From positions 300,205 through 364,204 of the forward strand of contig NZ_JAPIVS010000006.1 of the NCBI RefSeq assembly GCF_026239695.1: a stretch of DNA of 64,000 bases. The letters run 5' to 3'. Origin of the DNA: Pedobacter sp. MC2016-15 (GTDB lineage: Bacteria > Bacteroidota > Bacteroidia > Sphingobacteriales > Sphingobacteriaceae). Below, one piece after another: positions 9,249 to 18,326 of the stretch (position 1 is the stretch's first letter; every line of letters starts with the position of its first letter). The notes under the pieces were generated by a model, which was not told the origin of the DNA, ran no database searches, and saw only the letters and a program-made list of their open reading frames with translations. A program made the translations under genes and the position numbers.

Positions 9249-9427
9249 TTATCTTTTTAATAATTACCAATTATTCCCTGAGAACTCGTGAATTAGATTC
9301 TTTATGTGTAAAAACGCTATTTTTTCCTATATTTAGGGGCTTTTTAACAAATAGCTAAGATACAAACTAAATGACAATATTAGTGTTAAACGCCTAAGTG
9401 TTTTAAACATCTTATTAACAATATCAC

Positions 9428-9949
9428 ATGATTACCATCATTTCCGGCACAAACAGACCTGGAAGCAATACGCTGAAAGTCGCAAAATATTATCAGCAGG
9501 CAATTCAAAAAAAGGGTCAGGAGGCCACAATTCTGGATCTGATGGAGCTGCCGGAGAACTTTATTCAGACCGATATGTTTGGAAAGAGGTCTGAGGCCTT
9601 TGGGAAAATCCTTCAGGAACTGGACCGCTCAGAGAAATTCATCTTCATCATTCCTGAGTACAACGGAAGCTTTCCCGGCGTCTTGAAAGCCTTTATTGAT
9701 GCATGTGATTTCCCCGGAAGTTTTTACGATAAGAAGGCATGCCTGACCGGCATCTCTGGTGGCAGATACGGCAATATCAGGGGGATAGACCACTTTGTAG
9801 GCGTTTGCGGTTATCTGCATATGCATGTTCTGCCTTTGCGTCTGCATATTCCCGCGATCAAAACAGAACTCAACGAAAACAATACTTTTTTTAAGGAAGA
9901 CACCTTAAAATTCACCGGAGAACAAATCGATAAGTTTATCGCTTTTTAG
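9428..9949 (+). CDS. NADPH-dependent FMN reductase family protein
   Basis: Flavodoxin-fold oxidoreductase of the FMN_red family (173 residues), expected to use NAD(P)H to reduce FMN, quinones or azo compounds. The N-terminal phosphate-binding loop SGTNRPGSNT follows the first strand (MITIIS). PEYNGSFPGVLKAFIDAC is the typical second flavin-binding loop, and GGRYGN follows a later strand. No signal peptide. It is monocistronic by position: a divergent parA lies upstream, and the next gene is convergent with only 11 bases between stop codons. The physiological acceptor is unknown. Confidence 0.85.
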   Translation: MITIISGTNRPGSNTLKVAKYYQQAIQKKGQEATILDLMELPENFIQTDMFGKRSEAFGKILQELDRSEKFIFIIPEYNGSFPGVLKAFIDACDFPGSFYDKKACLTGISGGRYGNIRGIDHFVGVCGYLHMHVLPLRLHIPAIKTELNENNTFFKEDTLKFTGEQIDKFIAF

Positions 9950-9960
9950 GCCAAATCCAT

Positions 9961-10416
9961 TTATATACCAAAGCTCATCCAGGTTTTTCCTTCGTTACCA
10001 AACACAAAGAAACCCGGGTAAAGCATCTCCGCCACGTCTTCCAGTGAAGAAACAAAAGACTCGGGATCACTCAAAAATGCCGATGTATCTTCCATTAGAT
10101 AGACCCTGTTGTACTGTACTGCCGGCCATTCATTTTCCAGCAACGCAGGAACTGCACCCATAAAATCCAGCATGCTCACCTGTGTTTCGTGATAGATCAG
10201 CACCTTTGCTTCTGCCGGATCAAACTTTAATTCGCCACCTGCAGCCTCAATCAGAATGTTCAGCACGGGGCTGATTACATTTTCCCTGTCCAGACAGCAG
10301 ACAGGCACTTTGTCCATAAATTTAATCTTATGCTCAACAATATCTACGCGTTCCTGAAGGTCATCACGCAGGCTTTCATCCTGAACATTATTTATAACAG
10401 CATTTAAAAAAGACAT
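9961..10416 (-). CDS. Uncharacterised protein resembling one lobe of a BtuF-type cobalamin-binding protein
   Basis: A 151-residue cytosolic protein with no signal peptide. The stretch KVPVCCLDRENVISPVLN, followed by ILIEAAGG, recalls the start of the C-terminal lobe of helical-backbone metal/cobalamin binding proteins (BtuF-like), which typically read V-x-C-L-E and later ELIELAGG. The rest (AKVLIYHETQVSMLDFMG..LLENEWPAVQYNRVYLMED) also follows the usual DVVIVA...W..L.AV...RVY pattern of that lobe. This is a by-eye resemblance only. It is transcribed divergently from a peptide-type binding lipoprotein, and the two -7 boxes are nearly on top of each other. Confidence 0.5.
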   Translation of the reverse strand: MSFLNAVINNVQDESLRDDLQERVDIVEHKIKFMDKVPVCCLDRENVISPVLNILIEAAGGELKFDPAEAKVLIYHETQVSMLDFMGAVPALLENEWPAVQYNRVYLMEDTSAFLSDPESFVSSLEDVAEMLYPGFFVFGNEGKTWMSFGI

Positions 10417-10428
10417 CCGATTAATTTA

Positions 10429-10446
10429 TTACTTTGTGCAAAAATA
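10429..10446. promoter_or_regulatory. Interleaved divergent -7 boxes
   Basis: Plus strand TTACTTTG (10429-10436; one mismatch to TAnnTTTG) points to the binding-lipoprotein gene, ending 23 bases before its ATG at 10460. Minus strand TATTTTTG (10446-10439; perfect match) points to the small gene starting at 10416, with a 22-base gap. The predicted transcription starts would cross each other. No clear -33 element was seen for either. Confidence 0.5.
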
Positions 10447-10459
10447 CTATTCCTTGCCG

Positions 10460-12091
10460 ATGCCCCGAATTATAAAAGATATTTTTTTGACTTTGTGCGT
10501 GATTGCACTTTACAGTTGCAGTCCTTCGGCAGAAGATCAGGGCAAGAAAGTATTCAACCTTAATCTCGATCAGAACCTCACCTCGCTCGATCCCGCCTTT
10601 GCACGTAACCAGTATGCCATCTGGATGATCAACCAGATTTTTGACGGACTCGTACAGATAGACAGCGCCCTCCACACCGTGCCTTCAATTGCTAAATCAT
10701 GGGAAGTATCTGAGGACGGTCTCAGTTACACGTTTCAGCTCCGTAATGATGTTTTTTTCCAGGACGACCCGCTGTTTAAGAATGGCAAGGGAAGAAAAGT
10801 AAATGCTTCGGATTTTGTATACAGTTTTAACAGGCTGATAGATCCTAAGGTAGGTTCTTCAGGAGGATGGATTTTCAGCGACAAGGTCGATGACATCCAC
10901 AACTTCGTGGCACTGAATGACAGCACTTTCAGAATCAACCTGACCAAACCCTTTCCGGCGTTCCTTAACCTGCTCTGCACACAATACTGTATGGTAGTGC
11001 CGCGCGAAGTGGTAGAACATTATGGCAAAGATTTCAGAAGCCACCCTGTAGGCACCGGCCCTTTCAAATTCAAGTATTGGAAAGAGGATGAGATCCTTGT
11101 ACTGCTGAAGAACGAACACTTTTGGGAAAAGGAAAATGGTGTCAGGCTCCCCTACCTCGATGCTGTAAAAGTTACTTTCATCAGTGATAAACAAAGTGCC
11201 TTTATGAATTTTATCAAAAAGGACCTCGATTATTTCAACAGCGTTGATGGCAGCTATCGCGATGATATCCTGACCAAGAGCGGTAATATGACCAGCAAGT
11301 ACAAGGATAAATTTCAGCTGATCAAGGCACCCTATCTCAGCACCGAATATGTAGGTATCCTGGTAGACACCTCCAAATCCATGGTCAAAAACTCGCCTCT
11401 GAGATTCAAAAAAGTGCGTCAGGCAATTAACTACGGTATCGACAAACCCAAGCTGGTGAAATACCTGCGCAACAGCATTGGCACTCCGGCAACCTCGGGT
11501 TTTGTACCTAAGGGGATGCCCGGTTTTGACAGCACCATCGTAAAAGGCTATCATTATGAACCCGCTAAAGCAGCACGACTACTGGCAGAAGCCGGATATC
11601 CGAACGGCAAGGGAATGCCCGAAGTTACACTGGTCACTTCTACCTCTTACAAGGACCTGATCGAGTTTATACAGGGAGAGCTCACCACACTTGGCATCAG
11701 GGTAAAGGTTGATGTAAGACCCAGCGCAAGCCTGCGGGAGCTGATGGCGAAAAACGAAGTCAACTTTTTCAGGGGTTCATGGATTGCAGATTATCCTGAT
11801 GCAGAGAATTATCTATCTGTGTTTTACTCCAAAAACAAGGTCCCCTTTGGGCCGAATTATACAGGATATTTCAATAAAGAATTTGACAAGCTGTTTGTGC
11901 AGAGTTACTACGAGCGGGATGCAAAAAAGCGGTACATCCTGAACCAGCGTATGGATAATATGGTAATGGAGCATGCATCAGTCGTGCCGATACTATATGA
12001 TCAGTCGGTCACTATGCTGCAAAACAACATCAGCGGGTATTCGATTAACCCGCTGAGCTGGATGATATTGAAACGTGTGAAGAAAAATTAG
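10460..12091 (+). CDS. ABC-type peptide/nickel solute-binding lipoprotein (SBP_bac_5)
   Basis: Extracytoplasmic binding protein of the oligopeptide/nickel (OppA-like) family. With ATG 10460 the product is 543 residues and starts with a lipoprotein signal ending LYSC (lipid-anchored Cys20). A GTG eight codons upstream (10436) is possible but overlaps the -7-like box TTACTTTG, so the ATG is preferred. Family features are FNLNLDQNLTSLDPAFARN (the usual start of the domain), GLSYTFQLRNDVFFQDD, VGTGPFKF and a C-terminal GSWIADYPDAENYLSVFYS. No permease or ATPase gene is adjacent, so the transporter partner must be elsewhere. The ligand is unassigned. Confidence 0.88.
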   Translation: MPRIIKDIFLTLCVIALYSCSPSAEDQGKKVFNLNLDQNLTSLDPAFARNQYAIWMINQIFDGLVQIDSALHTVPSIAKSWEVSEDGLSYTFQLRNDVFFQDDPLFKNGKGRKVNASDFVYSFNRLIDPKVGSSGGWIFSDKVDDIHNFVALNDSTFRINLTKPFPAFLNLLCTQYCMVVPREVVEHYGKDFRSHPVGTGPFKFKYWKEDEILVLLKNEHFWEKENGVRLPYLDAVKVTFISDKQSAFMNFIKKDLDYFNSVDGSYRDDILTKSGNMTSKYKDKFQLIKAPYLSTEYVGILVDTSKSMVKNSPLRFKKVRQAINYGIDKPKLVKYLRNSIGTPATSGFVPKGMPGFDSTIVKGYHYEPAKAARLLAEAGYPNGKGMPEVTLVTSTSYKDLIEFIQGELTTLGIRVKVDVRPSASLRELMAKNEVNFFRGSWIADYPDAENYLSVFYSKNKVPFGPNYTGYFNKEFDKLFVQSYYERDAKKRYILNQRMDNMVMEHASVVPILYDQSVTMLQNNISGYSINPLSWMILKRVKKN

Positions 12092-12100
12092 TTTCGGTTA

Positions 12101-14512
12101 TTATTTAGGCTGTACTCCTCCGCCCATTCCACCGTTACCTTCGTCCTGTTTCAGGTCGTCATTGTTTACACCTTTTTTCTTTTTAGGCTGTGTGAAAGTA
12201 ACCTTACCAAATTTATAGCTGAAGTTTACGCCGAAAGAACGGAGCGGATAGTAGATATTGGTACTTTGCAGGAAGGTTGGCCCACTGTTTTCTGTACGGA
12301 TATGCAGGTCTCGTTTAAATGGATTCAATACATTTATACCTACAGTAGCCTGCTTTTTCATGATCTCCTTTTTGAAGGCACCGCCATAGAATGCCATTGC
12401 TCCTGCTGTTCCCTGGAATGTTCTCCTTTTCCCGTTATATACGCCAAAGATTTCAGTATTCCATCCACCTTTGAAAGATATTGCCGAACGGCCAAAGACC
12501 GTGTAATTGACAAATGTACCGGTAGAAAAGTTAGTTTGCGTATTTCTAACGTTATAGGTATTTACACTCACATTACTCATCAGCGTCCATTTCGGCAGAG
12601 GATTGTAGGAACCAAAAACGTTGGCACCATAGGACCTGTTGTTTCCCACGTTTGAATAAGTCGTTAGCTTTTGATCCGGCACATAAATACCTTCGATCAC
12701 ATCCATGGTAGTACGGTAGAATACAGAAGCATTGATCACAGATCCTTTAATAAATGTGGAGTAACCCAGTTCAACCAGGTCGGTCAGTTCCGGATCCAGA
12801 CTTGGATTTCCCTGCGACTGATTCTGCGGATCCGTTCTGTTCAGGAAAGGGTTCAGGTAATTCAGGCTGGGACGCTGCATACGCCTGTTGTAGCTCAACT
12901 TTAAGGTCGAGTTGCCTTTCATCTTTTTCGAGATAATTGCGCTGGGGAACAAGTTAAAATAATCGTTATTAAAGTTCAGCGATGAGCCCGATACACCACT
13001 GATGTCCGTATATTCTGCTCTCAGTCCACCTTTTACATCGATAGTTTTGGCCAGTTTGAAACTGATGACACCATAGGCAGCACCTACATCCTGGTTATAG
13101 TCAAAATCCTGTTCACTGTCAGCATATTTACTCTGGATCTTCCTGAAGATTCCCTTTAAACCAGTTTCAAGGATAACATTCTTACTGAAGGGATAAGTAT
13201 AATCCGTTTGTACGGTATATTCATTGTTCTTACCTGTGTTATCGCCAATGATCGCACCACCGCTCTGTCCGTTAGGAAAAACATTATAAGTATCGAAGTC
13301 GGTTGTGTTTCTGCCAAAACTAGCCTGACCGGAAAGCGTAAACTCTTCCCCTTCTTTTTTTGTGGTCCTTCTGTAGTCTGCACTCCAGTCAAGGTTTTTG
13401 AAACTCATGTTATTCTCAGAGATACGGCGGTAGTTGGAAAGACTATCCACAATCCTGTTGCTTACATTGAGACTACCATCAGACCCTGTAGAAAAATCAT
13501 TGTATTTGATATTAGTGGAGAGGCTATTGTATCCGTTGATATCATAATCGAGGCCTACACTCCCGTTGTAGCCATATCTTTTGGCTTTGGTGAAACCATC
13601 CTGAAGTAATGAAGTATTTGCCGCATAGTTATCATTTACCAGCAACACCCTTGTATCCTGCGGAATCGCATATTGTGCCCCGAAGTTACTCGTGATACCT
13701 AAACGGCCTTTTTTCCCGTTTAAACTAAAGTTTCCGTTATTCTGGCGTGTGCCCGCAGATACACTTGCATTTCCGTTGATGCCCTGAGCCGTTTTCTTTT
13801 TAGTGATAATGTTGATGATCCCACCGGCACCCTCAGCATCGTACTTTGCCGAAGGGCTGGTAATCACCTCCACGCTCTTGATTTCCTCTGCGGGGATCAT
13901 CTTTAAGGCGTCGGAGACACTGCTGGACATCGTTCCTGAGGGCTTTCCATTGATCAGGACCCTTACAGCACTTCCACGCAGCGAGGGGTTACCATCAATA
14001 TCCACAGATACCATCGGAACTTTTCGCATCACATCACTGGCATTGGCACCAGCTGTAGTGACATCCTGTTCTGCGTTGTACACCACTTTATCGATTTTAT
14101 TTTCGATCATAGGTGTTTTACCCACAATAGCTACCTCTTTCAGATCACTTTGTGAACCAGAGATATAAATGGTACCAGCATTCAGATCCGGCTTGCCGGG
14201 GGTTGTTTTTAACAAAACCGTTTTACTCTTGTAGCCCATAAAGCCAATGGACAGCTTATACTCATCAGGAGCAACATTCTGCAGGTTGACTTTACCTTTG
14301 GCATCCGTTACCGCACCATTTACTGATTTATTGTCCTTTACGCGGATCAGTGATACTGTGGCATAGTCGATAGGCGTTTTAGTAGCAGAATCGGCAATAA
14401 CAGCCGTGATCCTCCCGGTGATGGTCACCTTTTGCGCGCCGCCAAAGCCAAATTGCGCGTGTGCATTCTGCATCAGTCCCAGGACCGCCAGTATAAGTAG
14501 TATTCGTTTCAT
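12101..14512 (-). CDS. TonB-dependent-receptor-like outer membrane beta-barrel protein
   Basis: Outer-membrane barrel with the Bacteroidota three-part layout. A signal peptide (MKRILLILAVLGLMQNAHAQ) is followed by a carboxypeptidase-regulatory-like domain (about residues 27-120). A plug-like domain covers about 120-240 with SDVMRKVPMVSVDIDGN and AEGAGGIINIITKKK. The rest is a C-terminal barrel of the OMP_b-brl_3 type. The ATG at 14512 is chosen because it begins the signal peptide; the frame runs 23 codons further upstream without sense. The C-tail is unusually lysine- and glycine-rich (QPKKKKG..GGMGGGVQPK), as expected if it lies outside the barrel. It lies 82 bases behind the phospholipase C gene on the same strand, so co-expression with that locus is possible. 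Substrate unknown. Confidence 0.85.
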   Translation of the reverse strand: MKRILLILAVLGLMQNAHAQFGFGGAQKVTITGRITAVIADSATKTPIDYATVSLIRVKDNKSVNGAVTDAKGKVNLQNVAPDEYKLSIGFMGYKSKTVLLKTTPGKPDLNAGTIYISGSQSDLKEVAIVGKTPMIENKIDKVVYNAEQDVTTAGANASDVMRKVPMVSVDIDGNPSLRGSAVRVLINGKPSGTMSSSVSDALKMIPAEEIKSVEVITSPSAKYDAEGAGGIINIITKKKTAQGINGNASVSAGTRQNNGNFSLNGKKGRLGITSNFGAQYAIPQDTRVLLVNDNYAANTSLLQDGFTKAKRYGYNGSVGLDYDINGYNSLSTNIKYNDFSTGSDGSLNVSNRIVDSLSNYRRISENNMSFKNLDWSADYRRTTKKEGEEFTLSGQASFGRNTTDFDTYNVFPNGQSGGAIIGDNTGKNNEYTVQTDYTYPFSKNVILETGLKGIFRKIQSKYADSEQDFDYNQDVGAAYGVISFKLAKTIDVKGGLRAEYTDISGVSGSSLNFNNDYFNLFPSAIISKKMKGNSTLKLSYNRRMQRPSLNYLNPFLNRTDPQNQSQGNPSLDPELTDLVELGYSTFIKGSVINASVFYRTTMDVIEGIYVPDQKLTTYSNVGNNRSYGANVFGSYNPLPKWTLMSNVSVNTYNVRNTQTNFSTGTFVNYTVFGRSAISFKGGWNTEIFGVYNGKRRTFQGTAGAMAFYGGAFKKEIMKKQATVGINVLNPFKRDLHIRTENSGPTFLQSTNIYYPLRSFGVNFSYKFGKVTFTQPKKKKGVNNDDLKQDEGNGGMGGGVQPK

Positions 14513-14594
14513 TATTAGGTATAGTAAATAGTTTTCTTGTTTGATTAGTCTCTGCAAATTTAAATTTGTTACGCATATCAAAAAAGAAAATATC

Positions 14595-17147
14595 TTAAAC
14601 TACCACTCTACCCATAAAAGGATCGCTGAAACTGCTTTTTCCAGTTTCGACACGTCCTGCATATCTTTTTGTAAAGTTAGGGTTTCCATTAATTCTGACG
14701 CTGAAATCGTACCAACCATGGCTGCCAGACAGGTTTAAAACCTGAGTTGTCACCTGTGATGCCTTCGCGATTTTATGGTGGTTATTTATCTTATAGCTAT
14801 GATCCGTAATTTCTACTGTCTGCGCTTCTGATGCAGTATTGTTGATTTTCAGTTCAAGGTTTCCCGTAAGGCCGCCCTTGTTACCCTGCTCCTGCTGATA
14901 AACCACGGAGACCTGCACTGCCGGATCATTTTTATCTCCCGTAAACTCACGGTAAAAACCATTTGGTCCATAGACGCGCAAGTGATACAGGCCACCGTCA
15001 AAGTCGGCAAGGGGCCATGAGTCGCTGAGCTGATCACCTGCTTTTAGTCCGTAAGCCCAGGTTCTCAGGTCATCCATCACATCCGGATGATCCAAACTCC
15101 TGTATTTTCCGGGGGCATATACATTAAAGGGAGCTCCCGCAGTGCCTGCCCCAAAAACAACATTTTGATTGTCGAAAGTAATATCGAAGGATTTTTTATC
15201 TGCGCTTAGCATACCATCTGCATACAGTTGATAAGGCAGCGCACAGGAAGGGCGGATACCTTTTTCCTGTTTTGGCATAACAGCTGAGTCTTCCGGGTTG
15301 AGGTTTATCTGTGCGATTTCCTCCGTTGTAAGCAGTTTAAAGCCTTCGGGCAACTGCTTGAATTTTGCCTTATGGATACTTTCCAGAAACTCTTCCTTCA
15401 CCACCGGTTTAGGGTAAGTAATTTTGTCGTTGTTGTCGGCTCTGAAAACGGAAGTCAGGTCGCCGCAAACTGTGCGACGCCATTCGCTGATATTAGGTTC
15501 CTCTATTTTCTTCCCGGTTTTCTTAGAAAGCCATTTCTCCAGAAACTGCAGCGTGGAGGTATGATCGAAAACTTCAGAATTCACATATCCACCACGGCTC
15601 CAGGGCGAAGCAATAATCATTGGCACACGGAATCCGAGCCCTATCGCACACTCACGATCAAACTTCTGAGGGAAATCATGGCGGTCCTGTTCCTGCTCCA
15701 GCGTAACGTACTCTACGCGAGTATCTATTCCTGCAGAAACTTTACCAGTGCCCTCCTTATGAGAATGTGGGGCTACAAATGGTGGGATATGGTCAAAGTA
15801 GCCGTCATTTTCATCATAAGTGAGAATGAAGATCGTTTTCTTCCATACCTCAGGATTCTTAGTCAGGATATCCATCACTTCGGATAAGTACCATGCACCA
15901 TACCAGGGTGCTCCCGGGTGGTCGGAGAAATTTTCGGGAGCGGTAATCCAGGAAACAGCAGGTAGCTTGCCTTTTTGCACATCCTCCCTGAACTGATAAA
16001 GTACATCTCCCTTTGGCACCTTCATTGTACGCTGTTCACCATTGTCGTCATAAGTCAGGTCTGTTACTGAATGGTAGTCAGGATCATTCTTATTGGTATC
16101 AAAACCTTTCAGGTGAATATTTTGCTCCTGTTTTGGCAATTGCTCAAACTGTCCCGGCTGGAGCAGCTTTTCATTATTCTGGTAAGCCAGCGTCTTCTCG
16201 TTGAGTTGTTTTGTTAGTTTTTCCTTCAACGCATCTCCCGCAGCGAGGCCCGCAATCTGCGTTTTCAGCGCTGTAATCTCTTCCTGTAAAAGAGGCAGAC
16301 GTTTTTTCAGCTGTTCCAGATGTTTGGGATGCAGCTGTACATGGTATTGGGCGAAAAATTCCAGAGGATTATCGGTATAGTTGGATAACCAGGATTCCTC
16401 TTCACCTTTAAAGCCTACGTTGATGCTCAGCTCATTCTGGTAACACTTCCAGCTGACACCATTCTCCTCCAGTCTTTCCGGGAAGGTTTTCCAGTGAAGC
16501 GTGCCAAAATCGGCATCTTCATTCCATACATGGGCTCTGGAATTTTCATTTTGCTGCTCACGAATGGTGCCCGACCAGAGGTAAAGGCGGTTGGGCGTAG
16601 TACCTGTCAGTGCCGAACAGAAATTCTGGTCGCACACCGTAAAGGCATCAGCCATGGCATAATAAAAGGGAATATCTTCTCTTGTGTGGTAACCCAGCGT
16701 CAGTGGCATTTTGGCGTATGCCGGGTTGCCCGACTGCTTGACATTCAGCCACTGGTCATATTTTCCGTCATTGCGTGCATTCACCTGATTAGACCAGCTG
16801 TGTGGCAGAGAGTTCATCCAGGTAGATTTAGAATCTTTGAGGTTCAGGCGGAATGGCGCATATGTTTCTCCTGCAGCATTACTCTGCATCCAGACTTTAT
16901 TTTTATTGGGGAGGTCGATCGCCCGGGGGTCATTAAATCCACGTACCCCTTTGAGGCTACCAAAACAATGGTCGAACGAACGGTTTTCCTGCATCAGGAT
17001 TACCACATGTTCTGCATCCATGTAGGTACTTCCGGCTTTTGGGTCAATTGACATGGCCTTTAGTATCGATGAAGGCAATACACTGTACAGACCTGCAGCA
17101 CCCGACAACAGGGCTGCTTTTTTTATAAATTCTCTGCGGTTATCCAT
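14595..17147 (-). CDS. Phospholipase C, phosphocholine-specific type, Tat-exported
   Basis: Secreted phospholipase C of the bacterial PlcH/PlcN (acid-phosphatase-like) family, which cleaves the head group from phosphatidylcholine or sphingomyelin. The 850-residue product begins with a twin-arginine signal (NRREFIKKAALLSGAAGL). The catalytic domain starts at AEHVVILMQENRSFDHCFG and includes FILTYDENDGYFDHIPPFV and an RVPMIIASPWSRGGYV stretch. Two C-terminal DUF756-type beta domains (about 640-850) complete the usual architecture. It begins 39 bases after the FAD oxidoreductase gene; that gap contains an imperfect hairpin (17162-17181). Its place at the end of a phosphonate-type operon suggests it feeds head groups to those enzymes, which is inference. 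Actual head-group specificity cannot be read from sequence. Confidence 0.92.
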   Translation of the reverse strand: MDNRREFIKKAALLSGAAGLYSVLPSSILKAMSIDPKAGSTYMDAEHVVILMQENRSFDHCFGSLKGVRGFNDPRAIDLPNKNKVWMQSNAAGETYAPFRLNLKDSKSTWMNSLPHSWSNQVNARNDGKYDQWLNVKQSGNPAYAKMPLTLGYHTREDIPFYYAMADAFTVCDQNFCSALTGTTPNRLYLWSGTIREQQNENSRAHVWNEDADFGTLHWKTFPERLEENGVSWKCYQNELSINVGFKGEEESWLSNYTDNPLEFFAQYHVQLHPKHLEQLKKRLPLLQEEITALKTQIAGLAAGDALKEKLTKQLNEKTLAYQNNEKLLQPGQFEQLPKQEQNIHLKGFDTNKNDPDYHSVTDLTYDDNGEQRTMKVPKGDVLYQFREDVQKGKLPAVSWITAPENFSDHPGAPWYGAWYLSEVMDILTKNPEVWKKTIFILTYDENDGYFDHIPPFVAPHSHKEGTGKVSAGIDTRVEYVTLEQEQDRHDFPQKFDRECAIGLGFRVPMIIASPWSRGGYVNSEVFDHTSTLQFLEKWLSKKTGKKIEEPNISEWRRTVCGDLTSVFRADNNDKITYPKPVVKEEFLESIHKAKFKQLPEGFKLLTTEEIAQINLNPEDSAVMPKQEKGIRPSCALPYQLYADGMLSADKKSFDITFDNQNVVFGAGTAGAPFNVYAPGKYRSLDHPDVMDDLRTWAYGLKAGDQLSDSWPLADFDGGLYHLRVYGPNGFYREFTGDKNDPAVQVSVVYQQEQGNKGGLTGNLELKINNTASEAQTVEITDHSYKINNHHKIAKASQVTTQVLNLSGSHGWYDFSVRINGNPNFTKRYAGRVETGKSSFSDPFMGRVVV

Positions 17148-17186
17148 GTGGGAAAAATAAGTATCCGGTGTGACCGGGATATGAAT

Positions 17187-18326
17187 TTATAGTAAAATGT
17201 TTGTTTTTGCTGCAATTATCTGTTCACATAAACCGAAGGAAAGCGTCATACCGTTTCCCCCGAGACCATTGATGATGGTCACACCTCGTTCAACTTCCAG
17301 CACCAGTTCCGTTTTTCCGTTTGGCATCTTCGGGTAGATCCCGTTCCAGGTCTGGATCAGCTTGCTACTTTTCAGGCTCGTAAAAGTCTTGAGGTAATCC
17401 AGAATCATGTCGTTGATAAAACCTTTATCAAAGGGGTCATGTACCAGCCCGTATTCATGAGAATCACCTACCGTAAGCTCTCCGCTATGGTTTTGAGATA
17501 CCATTACATGTACCCCCCTTTTCAGCTCTTCGGCATATTCTAACTCGTAGCGTGTACGCAAAGCCGGCAGGGAAGCTGCAGCCTGGAAGCCTGGATAATG
17601 GATCATAGACAGGCCTCCGCAGAGCGATGGCCCGATGCGCCAGCCATCAGGCTGAGCCTCCATACGCATCATCTGCAGCTTGCATTTGCTGATCGACGCT
17701 GCCCTGAACAGTTCCGGGTAAAGCGTTTCAAATTCAGCCCCGCTGCAAACATAGATTTCATCGGCCTCCCAATGTTGCTGACCAGACATTACCGCCGGAT
17801 GCCAGACCTGGCTGATGGCAGTATTCCAGTGAAAAGTGACGTCATACTTATCTGTCAGGTGCTCTGCCACCTGATGTATTGCTGCACGGGCTTCCACAAT
17901 CATTTCTGTACCACTCCATAAGGCACCTTTCAGGCCTTCAGGATTTACCGCGGGCGACTTCTTCAGCGTTTCCTCAATACTGAGCAAACTACAGTCGCGC
18001 AGCGACTGGTTAATTTCTACGTATTCTTTCATCACCTGCAGTTCATCATCGTGATAGGCAAGGTGCAGAGAACCCACTTCATCATACCAGATACCCGCTT
18101 CATCGCAGATTTCTTTCCAGATACTTCTGGACAGCATTGCCCGCTCAAATAATGGCCCTGCAGGTTGCCCGATAGGCCAGATCATTCCGAAATTACGGAT
18201 CGAAGCACCTACAGCGCGTTCATTACGCTCAAAAACGGTTACCTCGTAATCCCTTATCGCCAGTGCCCTGGCCGTAGCCAGTCCGACTATCCCTGCGCCA
18301 ATCACTATGGCAGATCGCTTACTCAT
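17187..18326 (-). CDS. TIGR03364-family FAD-dependent oxidoreductase (aminophosphonate-associated)
   Basis: DAO-fold flavoenzyme (379 residues). The N-terminal dinucleotide motif is AIVIGAGIVGLATARALAIR, followed by VTVFERN with the acidic residue for the ribose. RNFGMIWPIGQPAGP is the characteristic start of the TIGR03364 family. INGLGGNGMTLSFGL is the second FAD contact near the C-terminus. Members of this family are found next to phosphonatase-like hydrolases and are proposed to oxidatively deaminate 2-aminoethylphosphonate or close derivatives. Its ATG overlaps the stop of the DUF5690 transporter gene by four bases (ATGA), so the two are translationally coupled. The HAD hydrolase two genes upstream would accept the aldehyde product. 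Confidence 0.85.
   Translation of the reverse strand: MSKRSAIVIGAGIVGLATARALAIRDYEVTVFERNERAVGASIRNFGMIWPIGQPAGPLFERAMLSRSIWKEICDEAGIWYDEVGSLHLAYHDDELQVMKEYVEINQSLRDCSLLSIEETLKKSPAVNPEGLKGALWSGTEMIVEARAAIHQVAEHLTDKYDVTFHWNTAISQVWHPAVMSGQQHWEADEIYVCSGAEFETLYPELFRAASISKCKLQMMRMEAQPDGWRIGPSLCGGLSMIHYPGFQAAASLPALRTRYELEYAEELKRGVHVMVSQNHSGELTVGDSHEYGLVHDPFDKGFINDMILDYLKTFTSLKSSKLIQTWNGIYPKMPNGKTELVLEVERGVTIINGLGGNGMTLSFGLCEQIIAAKTNILL

Noticed and set aside
7500..9430. parS site near parAB
   Set aside because: I looked for a 16-base palindrome of the TGTTNCACGTGNAACA kind and found none; the short AATAATT/AATTATT symmetry before parA is not a parS match.
10859..11554. 231-codon minus-strand open frame
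   Set aside because: It lies wholly within the binding lipoprotein gene on the other strand and has no recognisable features.
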